Below are positions 51,951-61,707 of a stretch of DNA of 64,000 nt, piece after piece; position 1 is the first letter of the stretch; every line of letters starts with the position of its first letter. The translations under genes were made by a program, and so were the position numbers. The stretch is taken from NCBI GenBank assembly GCA_040219735.1, contig JAVJRX010000165.1. The stretch is one strand, 5' to 3'. The notes under the pieces were generated by a model, which was not told the origin of the DNA, ran no database searches, and saw only the letters and a program-made list of their open reading frames with translations. Origin of the DNA: Coleofasciculus sp040219735. Its GTDB lineage: Bacteria; Cyanobacteriota; Cyanobacteriia; Cyanobacteriales; Coleofasciculaceae.

Positions 51951-54236
51951 ATGTACAAATCCTGTAAGCGGTGGCTTTGGCAATGGCGTGGCGTTTGGAT
52001 AGTTAGCCCAACGGTTACAGCTTTGATCATTCTCCTGCGGTGGATTGGGATGCTGCAAACTTGGGAATGGGCATGCTATGACCAATATATGCGTTGGCGT
52101 CCTTCCGCACCCTTGGATCAACGAATTGCGATCGTGGGGATTGATGAGGCGGATTTGAAAAAAATTGGGCAACTTTCTCGATCGATTCTTCCGGATCAGA
52201 TTTATGCCCAAGCTATTGCTAAACTCAAAACCCATAACCCTAAAGCTATTGGTCTGGATGTTTATCGGGATTTACCCGTACAACCGGGTCATCAGGAATT
52301 AGTTCGCATCTTTGAAACAACCCCCAATCTGGTGGGGATTGAGAAAGTGGTTGGGGATAAGCGTCAGGATGCTGTCGCCGCCCCCCCAGTGTTGAAAGCG
52401 AAAGGGCAAGTGGGCGCTAATGATGTCATCTTTGATGCCGATACTAAAGTCCGACGCGCACTCTTACAAGTTGAAAATGCCAATGGAAATGTGATTCCCA
52501 GTTTCGGATTCTATCTAGCACTTCTCTATCTTGATGCTCAAGGAATTAGCCCCCAACCAATACCAGGCGAACCCAATACCTGGCAGTTAGGAAAAAGCAC
52601 GTTTTCTCGCTTCAAAAAAAATGATGGGGGTTATGTCCGCACGGATGACGGTGGCTACCAAATCTTATTGAATTATCGAGGTAGCAAGGAACACTTTGAG
52701 ACTATCTCATTGCATGATCTGCTTGAGGATCGTATCCCTCCAGATTGGGGACGCGATCGCATTATTCTGATCGGCTTTGTGGGTGAGAGTTTCCAAGACT
52801 GGATTTTTACACCCTACAGTAGCAGTTGGTTCGCTTTGCCCGAACGTATGTCTGGAGTAGAGTTGCATGCCAATCTTACCAGTCAAATCCTGAGTGCGGC
52901 GCTACAAGGGCGTCCTCTAATTCAAACATTCTCCCAACTCAAAGAAAACCTGTGGATTTTTTTCTGGTCTACTGTAGGCGCTATTTTAACCTGGCAGGGA
53001 CGGTATCAGGTGAACCGGCGACGGGCATCTGTACAACGATTTTCGGGACTGATCCTGGCAGGGGGTATCGTGGCGGGTAGTAGTTATGGAGCGTTTTTAA
53101 TCGGATGGTGGATTCCCGTGGTTCCGCCTCTGCTGGCTTTATCGGGTTCAGTGATGGCTATCACCAGTTACCTTGCCCATCAAGTGGCTAAAATCCGCGA
53201 AACCTTTGGACGCTATCTCACTACTGAAGTTGTTGCGAATGTCTTAGAAAACCCTTCAGGGGCTAAACTCGGTGGTGAACGGCGCACGGTTACTATTTTA
53301 ACGTCGGATTTAAGGGGGTTTACTGCCCTGACTGAACGTTTAACGCCAGAAGAGGTGGTGAACATTCTCAACTTTTATTTTGGCACGATGACGGATGTGA
53401 TTACTCAATACCAAGGCACAATTGATGAGTTTCTTGGGGATGGAATTTTAGTTCTGTTTGGTGCGCCGACGCTTCGTGAAGATGACGCCCGCCGCGCGAT
53501 TGCTTGTGCAGTGGCGATGCAGTTGGCAATGACATCTGTCAATGAACGAATGAAGCTTCTGGGTTTACCGCCGTTGACTATGGGCATTGGTATTAATACG
53601 GGGGAGGTTATCGTTGGCAATATTGGGTCATCGAAACGGACGAAATATGGAGTGGTGGGCTCTCAGGTTAATTTAGCCTATCGCATCGAATCCTATACGA
53701 CAGACAGTCAAATTCTGATTTCTCAGTCTACTCTAAATGCGGCTGGATCTGGGGTGAGAATTGATGGAAAGATGCGGGTTCAACCCAAGGGATTGCCCAA
53801 GCCCATTCCGATTTATGAAGTGGGGGGAATCGGCAAACCTTACTCCTTGTTTTTGACTAAACCTGAAGAACAATTTATGCCGTTGGTCGAGCCGATTCCT
53901 TTACACTACACTTTTTTGGATGGCAAGCATGTCAGTGATCTATTTTTTAGGGGAACTTTAGTAAAACTTTCTGCCAAAGGTGGCGAGATTTGCTCAGAAC
54001 AAGTCATGGCTCCTTTGACAAATATCAAGATTAATTTACTTGTTGATGATCGGTTAATTTCGGTGAATGAGGATATCTATGCCAAAGTGTTAGATAAACC
54101 CAGTGATGATAATTCGTTTTATATTCACTTTACGTTTTTACCGCCGAATGTAGAAACAATGCTATCCAATCATTATAAGTTACTTCGTCAACTTCAGGGC
54201 GAAAGTCAGGAACAGGGAACAGGGAACATAAAATAG
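51951..54236 (+). CDS. CHASE2-domain nucleotide cyclase with guanylate-type residues
   Basis: A 761-aa membrane cyclase: helix (about 14-32), periplasmic CHASE2 (about 40-320), three helices (about 330-410), class III cyclase (about 440-620) and a C-terminal PilZ-like or beta-barrel domain (about 655-750; FFRGTLVKLSAKGGEI). Metal ligands D453 (TSDLRGF) and D497 (GDGILVLFG) are present. The purine-selecting Lys is E493 (IDEFLGDG) and the usual Asp is S571 (VVGSQVN), the pattern of guanylate cyclases such as Synechocystis Cya2, also a CHASE2 protein. Product is therefore predicted to be cGMP. It lies 101 bp after the DUF928 gene. Confidence 0.9.
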   Translation: MYKSCKRWLWQWRGVWIVSPTVTALIILLRWIGMLQTWEWACYDQYMRWRPSAPLDQRIAIVGIDEADLKKIGQLSRSILPDQIYAQAIAKLKTHNPKAIGLDVYRDLPVQPGHQELVRIFETTPNLVGIEKVVGDKRQDAVAAPPVLKAKGQVGANDVIFDADTKVRRALLQVENANGNVIPSFGFYLALLYLDAQGISPQPIPGEPNTWQLGKSTFSRFKKNDGGYVRTDDGGYQILLNYRGSKEHFETISLHDLLEDRIPPDWGRDRIILIGFVGESFQDWIFTPYSSSWFALPERMSGVELHANLTSQILSAALQGRPLIQTFSQLKENLWIFFWSTVGAILTWQGRYQVNRRRASVQRFSGLILAGGIVAGSSYGAFLIGWWIPVVPPLLALSGSVMAITSYLAHQVAKIRETFGRYLTTEVVANVLENPSGAKLGGERRTVTILTSDLRGFTALTERLTPEEVVNILNFYFGTMTDVITQYQGTIDEFLGDGILVLFGAPTLREDDARRAIACAVAMQLAMTSVNERMKLLGLPPLTMGIGINTGEVIVGNIGSSKRTKYGVVGSQVNLAYRIESYTTDSQILISQSTLNAAGSGVRIDGKMRVQPKGLPKPIPIYEVGGIGKPYSLFLTKPEEQFMPLVEPIPLHYTFLDGKHVSDLFFRGTLVKLSAKGGEICSEQVMAPLTNIKINLLVDDRLISVNEDIYAKVLDKPSDDNSFYIHFTFLPPNVETMLSNHYKLLRQLQGESQEQGTGNIK

Positions 54237-54260
54237 AAGTTCCTCTATTTTATGATTTAC

Positions 54261-55067
54261 CTAAAAAATAGGCGTTCTCTTGAGAATAGGGGTAGGTTTA
54301 CCTAAGTAAAACCCTTGGGCATAATCTACACCTAACACCTGCAATCGTTCCAGAATCGCTACATTTTCGACGTATTCGGCAATGGTCTTAATTTGCTTCG
54401 CCTTAGCCATTTGTACAATAGCACAGACAATGGCTTCAGAGATGGGATTGTACACTACATCCCGCACAAACATACCGTCGATTTTGACAAAATCTAAGGG
54501 TAATTCCTTGAGATAGGCTAAACTCGACATACCTGTACCAAAATCATCCAAGGCAAACTGACAACCTAGGTTTTGCAAGCGCTGGATAAATTTCCGGGTT
54601 TTGTCCAAGCTGGTTAATGCTACCGTTTCGGTAATCTCAAAGACTAAACTGCTGGGGGGAACAGGATGGTTGATGACGGCATTTTCGAGAAAGTTCAGAA
54701 AGCTGTCATCGTTAACACTGGAACCGGAAAGGTTAAATGCAATAATACACCCACAATAATAATCCCTTGCCCAACAGCCCATACATTTGCTAGGGTGGTA
54801 AATGCCATTGAAAAATGATTCCAGAACCCAACGATCAATAGATGGCATTAATCCTGATTTTTCGGCACAGGGAAGAAAATAGTTGGGTAGGATGATCCTG
54901 CCATCTTGTCCCACCATTCGGATTAAAATTTCCTTGTGAACATGACCCTCGTTTTCACCCTGACGGAGAGGGAAAATCGGTTGAAAGTATAAGCAAAAAC
55001 GATCTTCTATAAGGGCAGTTCGTAATGCTTGACTACTGGTTGATTCTTGACAGAGATTTTCTCGCAC
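54261..55067 (-). CDS. EAL-domain cyclic di-GMP phosphodiesterase
   Basis: The GTG at 55067 is preceded by GGAGG with good spacing; 55082 (TTG) is the longest reading. The 268-aa protein is a stand-alone EAL domain. The signature is EIL (KEILIRMVG), and the other catalytic residues are in place: AFNLSGSS, FEITET, DDFGTG, VKIDG, AEYVEN and AQGFYLGKP. It should cleave c-di-GMP to pGpG. A Cys-rich insertion (CMGC ... CGC, about 95-110) is unusual and may bind metal or sense redox. It is cytosolic and converges on the CHASE2 cyclase. Confidence 0.9.
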   Translation of the reverse strand: MRENLCQESTSSQALRTALIEDRFCLYFQPIFPLRQGENEGHVHKEILIRMVGQDGRIILPNYFLPCAEKSGLMPSIDRWVLESFFNGIYHPSKCMGCWARDYYCGCIIAFNLSGSSVNDDSFLNFLENAVINHPVPPSSLVFEITETVALTSLDKTRKFIQRLQNLGCQFALDDFGTGMSSLAYLKELPLDFVKIDGMFVRDVVYNPISEAIVCAIVQMAKAKQIKTIAEYVENVAILERLQVLGVDYAQGFYLGKPTPILKRTPIF

Positions 55068-55281
55068 ATTTTTCACCTCCAATTTGCCACCTGCTTCTGT
55101 TTACCCCAATGCTACCAGAAAGGTGGTTATAGAACAGGTGATAGGGATAACAATTAAGCGTGAATGAGGGGAGAAACAAACTGATGTCGCAATCCTAAAT
55201 GAGTTAGGAAATCTTCTGTTGCCAGTTAAGAGTTCGTTTGACTCACCGAAATGCTTCCGACTCCAGTCGAATCGCTATAGG

Positions 55282-56463
55282 TTATTGTTGGGATAAGCGT
55301 TTAACAGTTGCACCTCCTAAGCGCTGATCCGCATCTTCGAGTAAAGTAGGAATTGTATCAGCATGGGGACTCCGGTGTAAACATGGCTGAAGATCGAATT
55401 TTCCGATTTTATCGGCTTTAGCACCCGGAAACCAGTGTCCCGCATTGGTTAAGAGGTTGTAACGCATTTTAGCGTATTCAACCATATCATAGGCGAACGC
55501 TAAATTTCTCAGCCACAAAATTACCGGGATATTCACTCCACCAGGGGTTTCCTCGTGGCTGGGTAAACCGATGTGCCAGGTTTTGAACCAGTCTTCACCG
55601 AGTCGTGCGATCGCGGCTTCTTCTAATCGTGCGACAATGGGGGGTAATAGTTCATCAACCTGATCCAATAATTCAACCGCTTTCAGGTGTTCATCAAAAT
55701 CACTGGGGCGGGATGCACCTAAACTTAAGGTATGTACCTGGGGATGGGAAAGGCAAAATAAGTCATTAAATACCATTGGACTCAACGGTTGACAGAGTTC
55801 AACTAACCGTTGCGGCGGTTTATACAGCATTCCTCCTTTATCCGACGGACTAATAATAAAAACGCCCATATCGTGACGGGTGGCGGCTTCAATCGCCGAC
55901 CAATTAAACTGATTGATGTAGTACCAGTGCAGATTTACATAATCAAATTGATCCGTTTCAATAGTTTTGATAATTAAATCAGTAGCGCCGTGGGTAGAAA
56001 AGCCAATAAACCGCACTTTTCCTTGGGCTTGCAACTGATGAGCCACATCCAGACAGCCCCCAGGACGAATGCTATCATGGAGTAATTGAGGCGTGTTTAT
56101 TCCATGAAGTCCGAGTAAATCAACATAGTCCAGTTTCAGGAATTTCAATGATTGTTCAAACTGACGCCGAAATTCTTTGGGGTCTGATTTAGGACTAACT
56201 TTTGTCTGGACAATTAATTGGTCACGGAGAAATGTAGGCAAAATCTTGCCTAACTGCATTTCTGACGTGCCGTAACCCCGCGCCGTTTCAATATGATTAA
56301 TGCCGACTTCAATCCCTCGACGAATCGTTGCGTCTAAGTTGTGTTGATTATCTTGAGGAATTAACCAGGCGGGCATATCTTTCCATTTAAATTGATACCG
56401 CATTCCGCCGCAGGAGAGTACTGGCATTTGTAGTTCGGTACGCCCAAATCGTCTGTACTGCAT
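55282..56463 (-). CDS. Aldo/keto reductase
   Basis: A 393-aa NADPH-dependent oxidoreductase; the start is one of two adjacent ATG codons (56466 or 56463). It begins MQYRRFGRTELQMPVLSCGG; the catalytic tetrad is visible as Asp/Tyr region ETARGYGTSE, Lys in VQTKVSP and His in LLGLHGIN. The C-terminal about 100 residues extend past a usual barrel (GWFPGA-type segment GHWFPGAKADKIGKFDL), with no 4Fe-4S CxxC motif although it belongs to the Fe-S-like large subgroup in layout. Substrate unknown. Confidence 0.88.
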   Translation of the reverse strand: MQYRRFGRTELQMPVLSCGGMRYQFKWKDMPAWLIPQDNQHNLDATIRRGIEVGINHIETARGYGTSEMQLGKILPTFLRDQLIVQTKVSPKSDPKEFRRQFEQSLKFLKLDYVDLLGLHGINTPQLLHDSIRPGGCLDVAHQLQAQGKVRFIGFSTHGATDLIIKTIETDQFDYVNLHWYYINQFNWSAIEAATRHDMGVFIISPSDKGGMLYKPPQRLVELCQPLSPMVFNDLFCLSHPQVHTLSLGASRPSDFDEHLKAVELLDQVDELLPPIVARLEEAAIARLGEDWFKTWHIGLPSHEETPGGVNIPVILWLRNLAFAYDMVEYAKMRYNLLTNAGHWFPGAKADKIGKFDLQPCLHRSPHADTIPTLLEDADQRLGGATVKRLSQQ

Positions 56464-56466
56464 CAT

Positions 56467-56682
56467 AAGTGTGATTAGAAGTCGCTGAAGTCCAGATTCT
56501 GTGAACTAAATCCGGGTTGACTAACCCCTTTATCATCCAGTCCGCGCAGGCGGACTTGGTTTGTGTAACCGCGATTAAAATCGCCCGATCTCAAGGGGGG
56601 CTTAGGACAAAGGGAGAATCCTACCAAATCCCCCCTTTGTTAATCAATGATGCCCAAACCTCTAGGCTTTGAAAATTAAACG
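56467..56682. other. Spacer with C-rich/G-rich repeat
   Basis: Contains AAGGGGGGCTTAGGACAAAGG and AAATCCCCCCTTTGTTAATC (about 56593-56645), an imperfect inverted repeat of the same style as that at 15959-16038. No gene seen. Confidence 0.5.
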
Positions 56683-58401
56683 TTATTCAGTTGAATAATT
56701 TCCAAAATAAACGCCATAGCCGGGAACTTCTACAACGCCATTATACCGTCTGTTGATAAAATCAGACTCATCGGCTCTCAAACAATTGGGGTAGGGCGAT
56801 AAATCAAAATGAACAGGTAGTGGACTCAAATTAAACAGACAAAGGAGGTTTTGTTCCTCACATTGGCGGGTAAATCCCACTAGCGGTTCATCTGTATCCA
56901 GCAGCGTTAAATTCCCTTTAAGTAAAGCCGGTTGTTGCTTGCGCCAATGAATCAAACGGCGATATTTATTCAAAAGAGACATGGCTTCATGATCCTGCTG
57001 GTCAATCGCCTGATCGCGATGTTCCTCTGCAATGGGTAGCCAGGGTTCTGCTGCTGCGGTAAAGCCAGCATTAGGCGCATCTTTGAGCCAGGGTAGGGGG
57101 GTGCGTGAGCCATCTCGACCTACAATTGATGGATACCCGGCTAGTCCAAAGGGGTCTTGCATTTTTTCAAAGGGAATCGTGGCTTGGGTTAAACCTAGTT
57201 CATCCCCTTGATAAATACAGCAACTTCCCCGTAGCGAAAGCTGTAGCGCGATAAACAGATGGTCAAAGATGGCATGAGTGAATTTATCATCAATGAGAAA
57301 CTTCAGCCAGCGGCTTTTGAGTCGGGGAAAATCATGGGTACCCCCTGTCCAGCAAATCACCCCCTCTTGAAAATGGGTCTCTACCTGCTCGATCATTTCG
57401 CGCACTCGCTCATAACTCAAAGGTTCATCATGCATCAAGACTGAGTTATAGGCTGTATGTAAACGTTTCTCGCCTTTAACATATTCACTGGAGGTGATAA
57501 TCGTATCTTCCGCCGAACTAATTTCCGCCAACGTCATTGTTCCGGGATATTGATCCATCAATTCCCGAATTGGTTTAAGAAATTCCAAGGTTTCCGGTTG
57601 GCAAAAGTTATATTTATTCAATTGAGAGAAAAATGGATCGTAGGGATCTGCTCCAGCCGGTCGCTTCATATTTTTGGGTCGGGGTGGATTATCCCGCAGT
57701 TGGCGATCATGGGTAAAGAAATTCACCACATCTAGGCGGAAACCATCGACACCCAAATCTAGCCAAAACTTTGCCACATCCAGAATGGCTTGTCTAACCT
57801 CTGGGTTATACCAGTTTAAATCGGGCTGTTCGGCTAGGAAATTGTGCAGGTAATACTGTTCCCGTTGAGAGTCCCATGTCCAAGCACTCCCACCAAAGGT
57901 TGAAAGCCAGTTGTTTGGCGGCGTCCCATCTGGCTTTGCATCCGCCCAAATATACCAGTCAGCTTTGGGATTATCATGACTACTGCGACTCTCTAGAAAC
58001 CAGGGATGTTCGTTTGATGTGTGGTTCCATACCTGATCAATGAGTACCTTTAAGCCCAACTCATCTGCCTTCTTCAGGAGACACTTGAAGTCTTCCATTG
58101 TGCCAAAAATGGGTTCTATCGCACAATAGTCAGAAATATCATAACCAAAGTCCTTCATCGGGGACTTGAAAAATGGTGAAACCCAAACCGCATCAACGCC
58201 CAAGGAGGCGATATAGTCCAGTTTTTGCGTGATCCCCTTCAGATCACCGATACCATCCCCATTACTATCCATGAAGCTGCGGGGATAAACCTGATAAATA
58301 ACGGCACTACGCCACCACTCATTGGATTTTTGATTTGGGTTGGGTTTTTCAACCTTGTCTAAGGTGGTAGATTTGGGATTGAGGGTAGATTGTTCAATCA
58401 T
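56683..58401 (-). CDS. GH13 alpha-glucosidase (oligo-1,6-glucosidase type)
   Basis: A 572-aa glycosidase hydrolysing alpha-glucosidic bonds of short oligosaccharides or acting as a transglucosidase. GH13 regions: DQVWNHTS, GFRLDVVNFF (nucleophile Asp), TLAEISS (acid Glu) and TGGTHDFPR (third Asp). It starts WWRSAVIYQVYPRSFMDSNG after a Gln/Pro/Lys-rich leader of about 27 residues with no signal peptide, so it is likely cytosolic. A decayed paralogue lies 0.9 kb upstream on the same strand. Sucrose or trehalose as alternative substrates cannot be excluded. Confidence 0.92.
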   Translation of the reverse strand: MIEQSTLNPKSTTLDKVEKPNPNQKSNEWWRSAVIYQVYPRSFMDSNGDGIGDLKGITQKLDYIASLGVDAVWVSPFFKSPMKDFGYDISDYCAIEPIFGTMEDFKCLLKKADELGLKVLIDQVWNHTSNEHPWFLESRSSHDNPKADWYIWADAKPDGTPPNNWLSTFGGSAWTWDSQREQYYLHNFLAEQPDLNWYNPEVRQAILDVAKFWLDLGVDGFRLDVVNFFTHDRQLRDNPPRPKNMKRPAGADPYDPFFSQLNKYNFCQPETLEFLKPIRELMDQYPGTMTLAEISSAEDTIITSSEYVKGEKRLHTAYNSVLMHDEPLSYERVREMIEQVETHFQEGVICWTGGTHDFPRLKSRWLKFLIDDKFTHAIFDHLFIALQLSLRGSCCIYQGDELGLTQATIPFEKMQDPFGLAGYPSIVGRDGSRTPLPWLKDAPNAGFTAAAEPWLPIAEEHRDQAIDQQDHEAMSLLNKYRRLIHWRKQQPALLKGNLTLLDTDEPLVGFTRQCEEQNLLCLFNLSPLPVHFDLSPYPNCLRADESDFINRRYNGVVEVPGYGVYFGNYSTE

Positions 58402-58522
58402 ACGCGATTAAATTTATTTGTTGTTACCTCTTGTGGCTTTACTCTCTAAGCCTCTAAGTACAGCGTGACTTGAAGAACTAAAACTAAGCTAACGCTATAG
58501 TTTTAGATTCGGGAAGCAGGTT

Positions 58523-59089
58523 TCACCTTGTTTCCCATTCGGTTTTCAGGTTAAACAAATCAAATTGAACATATTTAACCTTATATTTAACCTTAGATGA
58601 CGGATTCCTAGGACTCACGAGCAACCCCAATGACTCCCTCTTTTTTGGAGAACCTGTTATTTCAGGTTTAGGCGTGACTTTCCGATTGACCAACGGTAGA
58701 GAAACTATTCCAAGCTTTTCTTTTGCACGATTAGCTATCACTATTGCAGCATCTATATCCGCGCCTGCATAGTGACCGCAACATTCGCATACAAATTTTT
58801 CTTTATCCCTATTTTTAGGAGAAGTAAACCCGCATCCTGAGCATTGTTGAGACGATTTACGCGGATTTACATTTATGTATGTTTCAATATCAGACCTTAA
58901 TGTTGTAACCCAGTATGTTTGTTTGTTGTAAAGAGAGCAATAATCACCTAAAATAAAGCGAGACTGACAAGTAAATTCTCTGTCACCTATCATTCGATTT
59001 TTAACATACCGGATGTTAAGCCTATCTTGCTCGAAGGCTTTTTCTTGGTGCTTGTTTGGTTTCAACTTAAACTTGTAAGTAATTTGCAT
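58523..59089 (-). pseudogene. Internally deleted tnpB
   Basis: The N-terminus (MQITYKFKLKPNKHQEKAFE, NIRYVKNRMIGD) jumps after about 65 residues to the C-terminal zinc ribbon (QQCSGCGF ... CECCG) and ADIDAAIVIANRA. The first two RuvC catalytic blocks are gone, so it is inactive. Unlike the tnpB at 49120, it keeps the zinc-finger cysteines, so it comes from a different IS lineage. A tail of about 45 residues after the RuvC end is retained. Confidence 0.88.
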
Positions 59090-59332
59090 ACGCTCTCGAC
59101 CTCAGCGAATGTCTATAGTAAAATTCTAACGTATTCGCTTAGCCCTGTCAATGAAAAAGCTTAGTGGAGGGACTGTTTACTCGATCTCAATCCATTTAGT
59201 CCTAGTTACTAAATACAGACAGAAAGTAATAACAAGTGTAAAGTCAGTAAACAGTGTTCAGTGAACAGTTATCAATAAGCAGTGCTAAGTCGGTGATAAC
59301 TGATAACTGACAACTGATAACTGATGAGGAAA
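59090..59332. other. Spacer with short tandem repeats
   Basis: GATAACTGATAACTGACAACTGATAACTGAT (in blocks, about 59294-59325) is a tandem ACTGATA-type run and AGTGTTCAGTGAACAG is a short inverted sequence. No gene seen. Confidence 0.55.
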
Positions 59333-59980
59333 CTAAGATAAATTTAATTCCCCAAAAAAGACGCCATAAGCGGAAATTTTTAGCCGATCGCATGATAAAA
59401 TTCCTCTGGATAGGGATTCCCTTCAGCATCTTTTCCTGTCCAACAGGATTTGAGACGACCATAATCATGATTTCCGACAATCCAGCAATTACCCCCTTCG
59501 CTGAAATACTGTTGCACTTTCTTCAGGGTATCGCGCATTAATTTAGCGCTAATCGGTTCATCAACCAGCAGAACCATCGTCTTTGGCGTCTGCCCAAACA
59601 TACCAATCGGCTTTGGGATTATCCCGACTTTTTTTACTTTCCTGGAACCAATGATGCTGATCTGAGGTGTGATTCCAAACCTGATCAATCATCACTTTCA
59701 GACCCAGGGTATGGGATAGGTTCAGTAATCGCTCAAAGTCTTCCAGCGTCCCAAACATTAGATCAACCTTACGCATGTCGGTAATATCATAAGCTAGATC
59801 GTTCATCGGGGATTGAAAGATGGGCGTTAACCAAATGGCATCGACGCCAAGGGCAGCTATATAATCGAGTTTCTCAATAATCCCTTCTAAGTCTCCTTTG
59901 CCATTTTCTATGGTGTCTTTAAAACTCCACGGCGAAATCTGATAAATGACAGCGTTTTTCCACCATTGCTGGCGTTGCAT
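59333..59980 (-). pseudogene. Decayed second GH13 alpha-glucosidase
   Basis: The intact-looking N-terminal 135 residues (WWKNAVIYQISPWSFKD, DQVWNHTSDQHHWFQE, PKADWYVWADAKDDG) match the 56683-58401 enzyme. The frame then breaks at about 59570; a shifted frame carries a middle piece (ISAKLMRDTLKKVQQYF, IVGNHDYGRLKSCW). After another break only the extreme C-terminus remains (KISAYGVFFGELNLS, stop at 59333). The catalytic nucleophile and acid regions are deleted. A gene in late decay. Confidence 0.88.
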
Positions 59981-60370
59981 GAAACCTCCTTTTTTTCACA
60001 GAAACAGCACAATAAATCTCAGGTTGAATTAACCCGATTTCAGGTGGAATGCCAAATAGTATGGCGTTGTTCTCGCTTAGCCTCTCTAGGCGATTGCCTC
60101 TTGAATCTACACAGCTAACATTTCAGCAGCAGCCTTGTGCCATTCCTGCGGCGATAGTATCAGGATTGTCTCGTTAACTGGTAGCCACCATGTCTACAGG
60201 AATATCCTGACAGGGGGTAAGCTGATGATTCATCCTTCTAGGGTAGGAATCAATGATGAACGTTTTTCCCAGATTCAGCTCATCTCACGCTTTGATGTCG
60301 TGGGTTTCCAGCCGCCTTTTCTGTATAAACTTGGATAGGAGCCTTATGAGAATGCCCTGTTGCCTAAACC
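59981..60370. other. 390-bp region upstream of the Rieske oxygenase
   Basis: Contains the short ORF at 60346-60423 described separately; otherwise no gene is supported. Promoters for the GH13 pseudogene and the oxygenase should lie here. Confidence 0.45.
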
Positions 60371-60423
60371 ATGACCCATTCCTTCGATCGCACACAAGCC
60401 TGGTATCCCGTTCATTACCTTAA
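60346..60423 (+). CDS. Possible leader ORF overlapping the oxygenase start
   Basis: AGGAG (60337-60341) lies 4 nt before an ATG that opens a 25-codon frame (MRMPCCLNHDPF...), running out of frame across the start of the oxygenase gene at 60371, which itself has no Shine-Dalgarno. Translation of this ORF could open or feed initiation of the downstream gene. It may equally be chance. Confidence 0.25.
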   Translation: MRMPCCLNHDPFLRSHTSLVSRSLP

Positions 60424-61705
60424 GGATTTAGATCACTCCCAACCCACTCAATTCACTCTGCTGGGTCGAGATCTAGTCATCTGGTGGGATAAAGTTGCCG
60501 ATTGCTGGCGTGTTTTTGACGATCAATGTCCCCATCGACTTGCTCCCCTGTCACAAGGTAGAATTGCTGAAGATGGGCTGCTGGAATGCCCCTATCATGG
60601 TTGGGCATTTACAGGAGAAGGAACGTGCGATCGCATTCCTCAACAAACTGAAGACAGTACCGCCCAAACCTCCAAACGCGCCTGCGTTACCGCCTTACCC
60701 ACCACTGAACGTCAGGGTCTATTATTCGTTTATCCCGGCAACCCAGAAAACGCGCCCAATGTCAAGGTTCCCATCGTCGAACCCTTGGACGATTCCTCAG
60801 AGGAATGGGTATGCATTGACACGTTTAGGGATTTGCCCTACGATGCGTTGACATTATTGGAAAACGTGCTAGATGTGAGCCACGTTCCCTTTACCCATCA
60901 TCGCTCCGTCAGCGATCGCGCCTATGCCAGTCCAGTTGAGCTAGAAGTTACCGAATCCGGGAAACAGGGGTTTAAAGGAGTTTGGGAACAAGGACCCCGT
61001 AAAGGAACCCTCGGACGCCAAGACACCACATTTATTGCCCCCACATTAATGTGGCATGACCTCACCTCGAAACAATTTGGCAGAACCATGACGGTGGTGT
61101 ATGCTACGCCGATTCGCAAGGGAGAATGTCGTTTATTTGCTCGCTTCCCCTTTAAATTTGCGGCTAAACTCCCCGGTTTCTTCATTAAACTCACTCCCCG
61201 TTGGTACTCTCACATTGGGCAGAATGGGGTTTTGGAAGATGATCAAATTTTTCTCCATTATCAGGAACGTTACCTCGATGCTAAAGGCGGGAGTTCCAAT
61301 TTCAGCAAAGCGTTTTATCTACCCACAAAAGCCGATCGTTTTGTGTTCGAGTTCCGCCAGTGGGTGAATCAATATAATGCAGATTCATTCCCTGACGAAC
61401 CCCTACCTCCCCGATTATCACAAGAAACGCTACTGGATCGGTATCACTCCCATACGATAAAGTGTAAAAGTTGCAGCACCGCCTTAGCTAAAATTCGGCA
61501 GATTCGTCGTGGTGTTGCTGTCGTGGGGGCAATTGCTTGGGCGATTATCCCGTTACTGACGCTGTTTTTTGACAAAACGGCAACCATCTCAGCCATTTTC
61601 TCCAGTGGGGTTGCGTTAATTGCTAGCATCGGCTGGTTTGGATTGGGTAGGTTGGAACGACGATTCTATGAAGGGCGAACGGTTCCACCACGTAATCTTC
61701 CCTAG
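60371..61705 (+). CDS. PAO-like Rieske non-haem iron oxygenase
   Basis: A 444-aa oxygenase. Rieske ligands C53, H55, C73 and H76 (CPHRLAPLSQG, CPYHGWAF); mononuclear iron site N165, D168, H171 and H176 (ENVLDVSHVPFTHH). A CxxC (C365-C368, CKSC) and two C-terminal membrane helices (about 378-420) match the pheophorbide a oxygenase / TIC55 / PTC52 family. It probably oxidises a tetrapyrrole or other ring at the thylakoid membrane using ferredoxin. The frame has a stop just upstream, so 60371 is the earliest start. The exact substrate is unknown. Confidence 0.9.
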   Translation: MTHSFDRTQAWYPVHYLKDLDHSQPTQFTLLGRDLVIWWDKVADCWRVFDDQCPHRLAPLSQGRIAEDGLLECPYHGWAFTGEGTCDRIPQQTEDSTAQTSKRACVTALPTTERQGLLFVYPGNPENAPNVKVPIVEPLDDSSEEWVCIDTFRDLPYDALTLLENVLDVSHVPFTHHRSVSDRAYASPVELEVTESGKQGFKGVWEQGPRKGTLGRQDTTFIAPTLMWHDLTSKQFGRTMTVVYATPIRKGECRLFARFPFKFAAKLPGFFIKLTPRWYSHIGQNGVLEDDQIFLHYQERYLDAKGGSSNFSKAFYLPTKADRFVFEFRQWVNQYNADSFPDEPLPPRLSQETLLDRYHSHTIKCKSCSTALAKIRQIRRGVAVVGAIAWAIIPLLTLFFDKTATISAIFSSGVALIASIGWFGLGRLERRFYEGRTVPPRNLP

Positions 61706-61707
61706 CG

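Noticed and set aside
60135..60338. 67-codon frame upstream of the Rieske oxygenase
   Set aside because: No ribosome site or recognisable family; the 25-codon ORF with AGGAG is the better-supported signal there.
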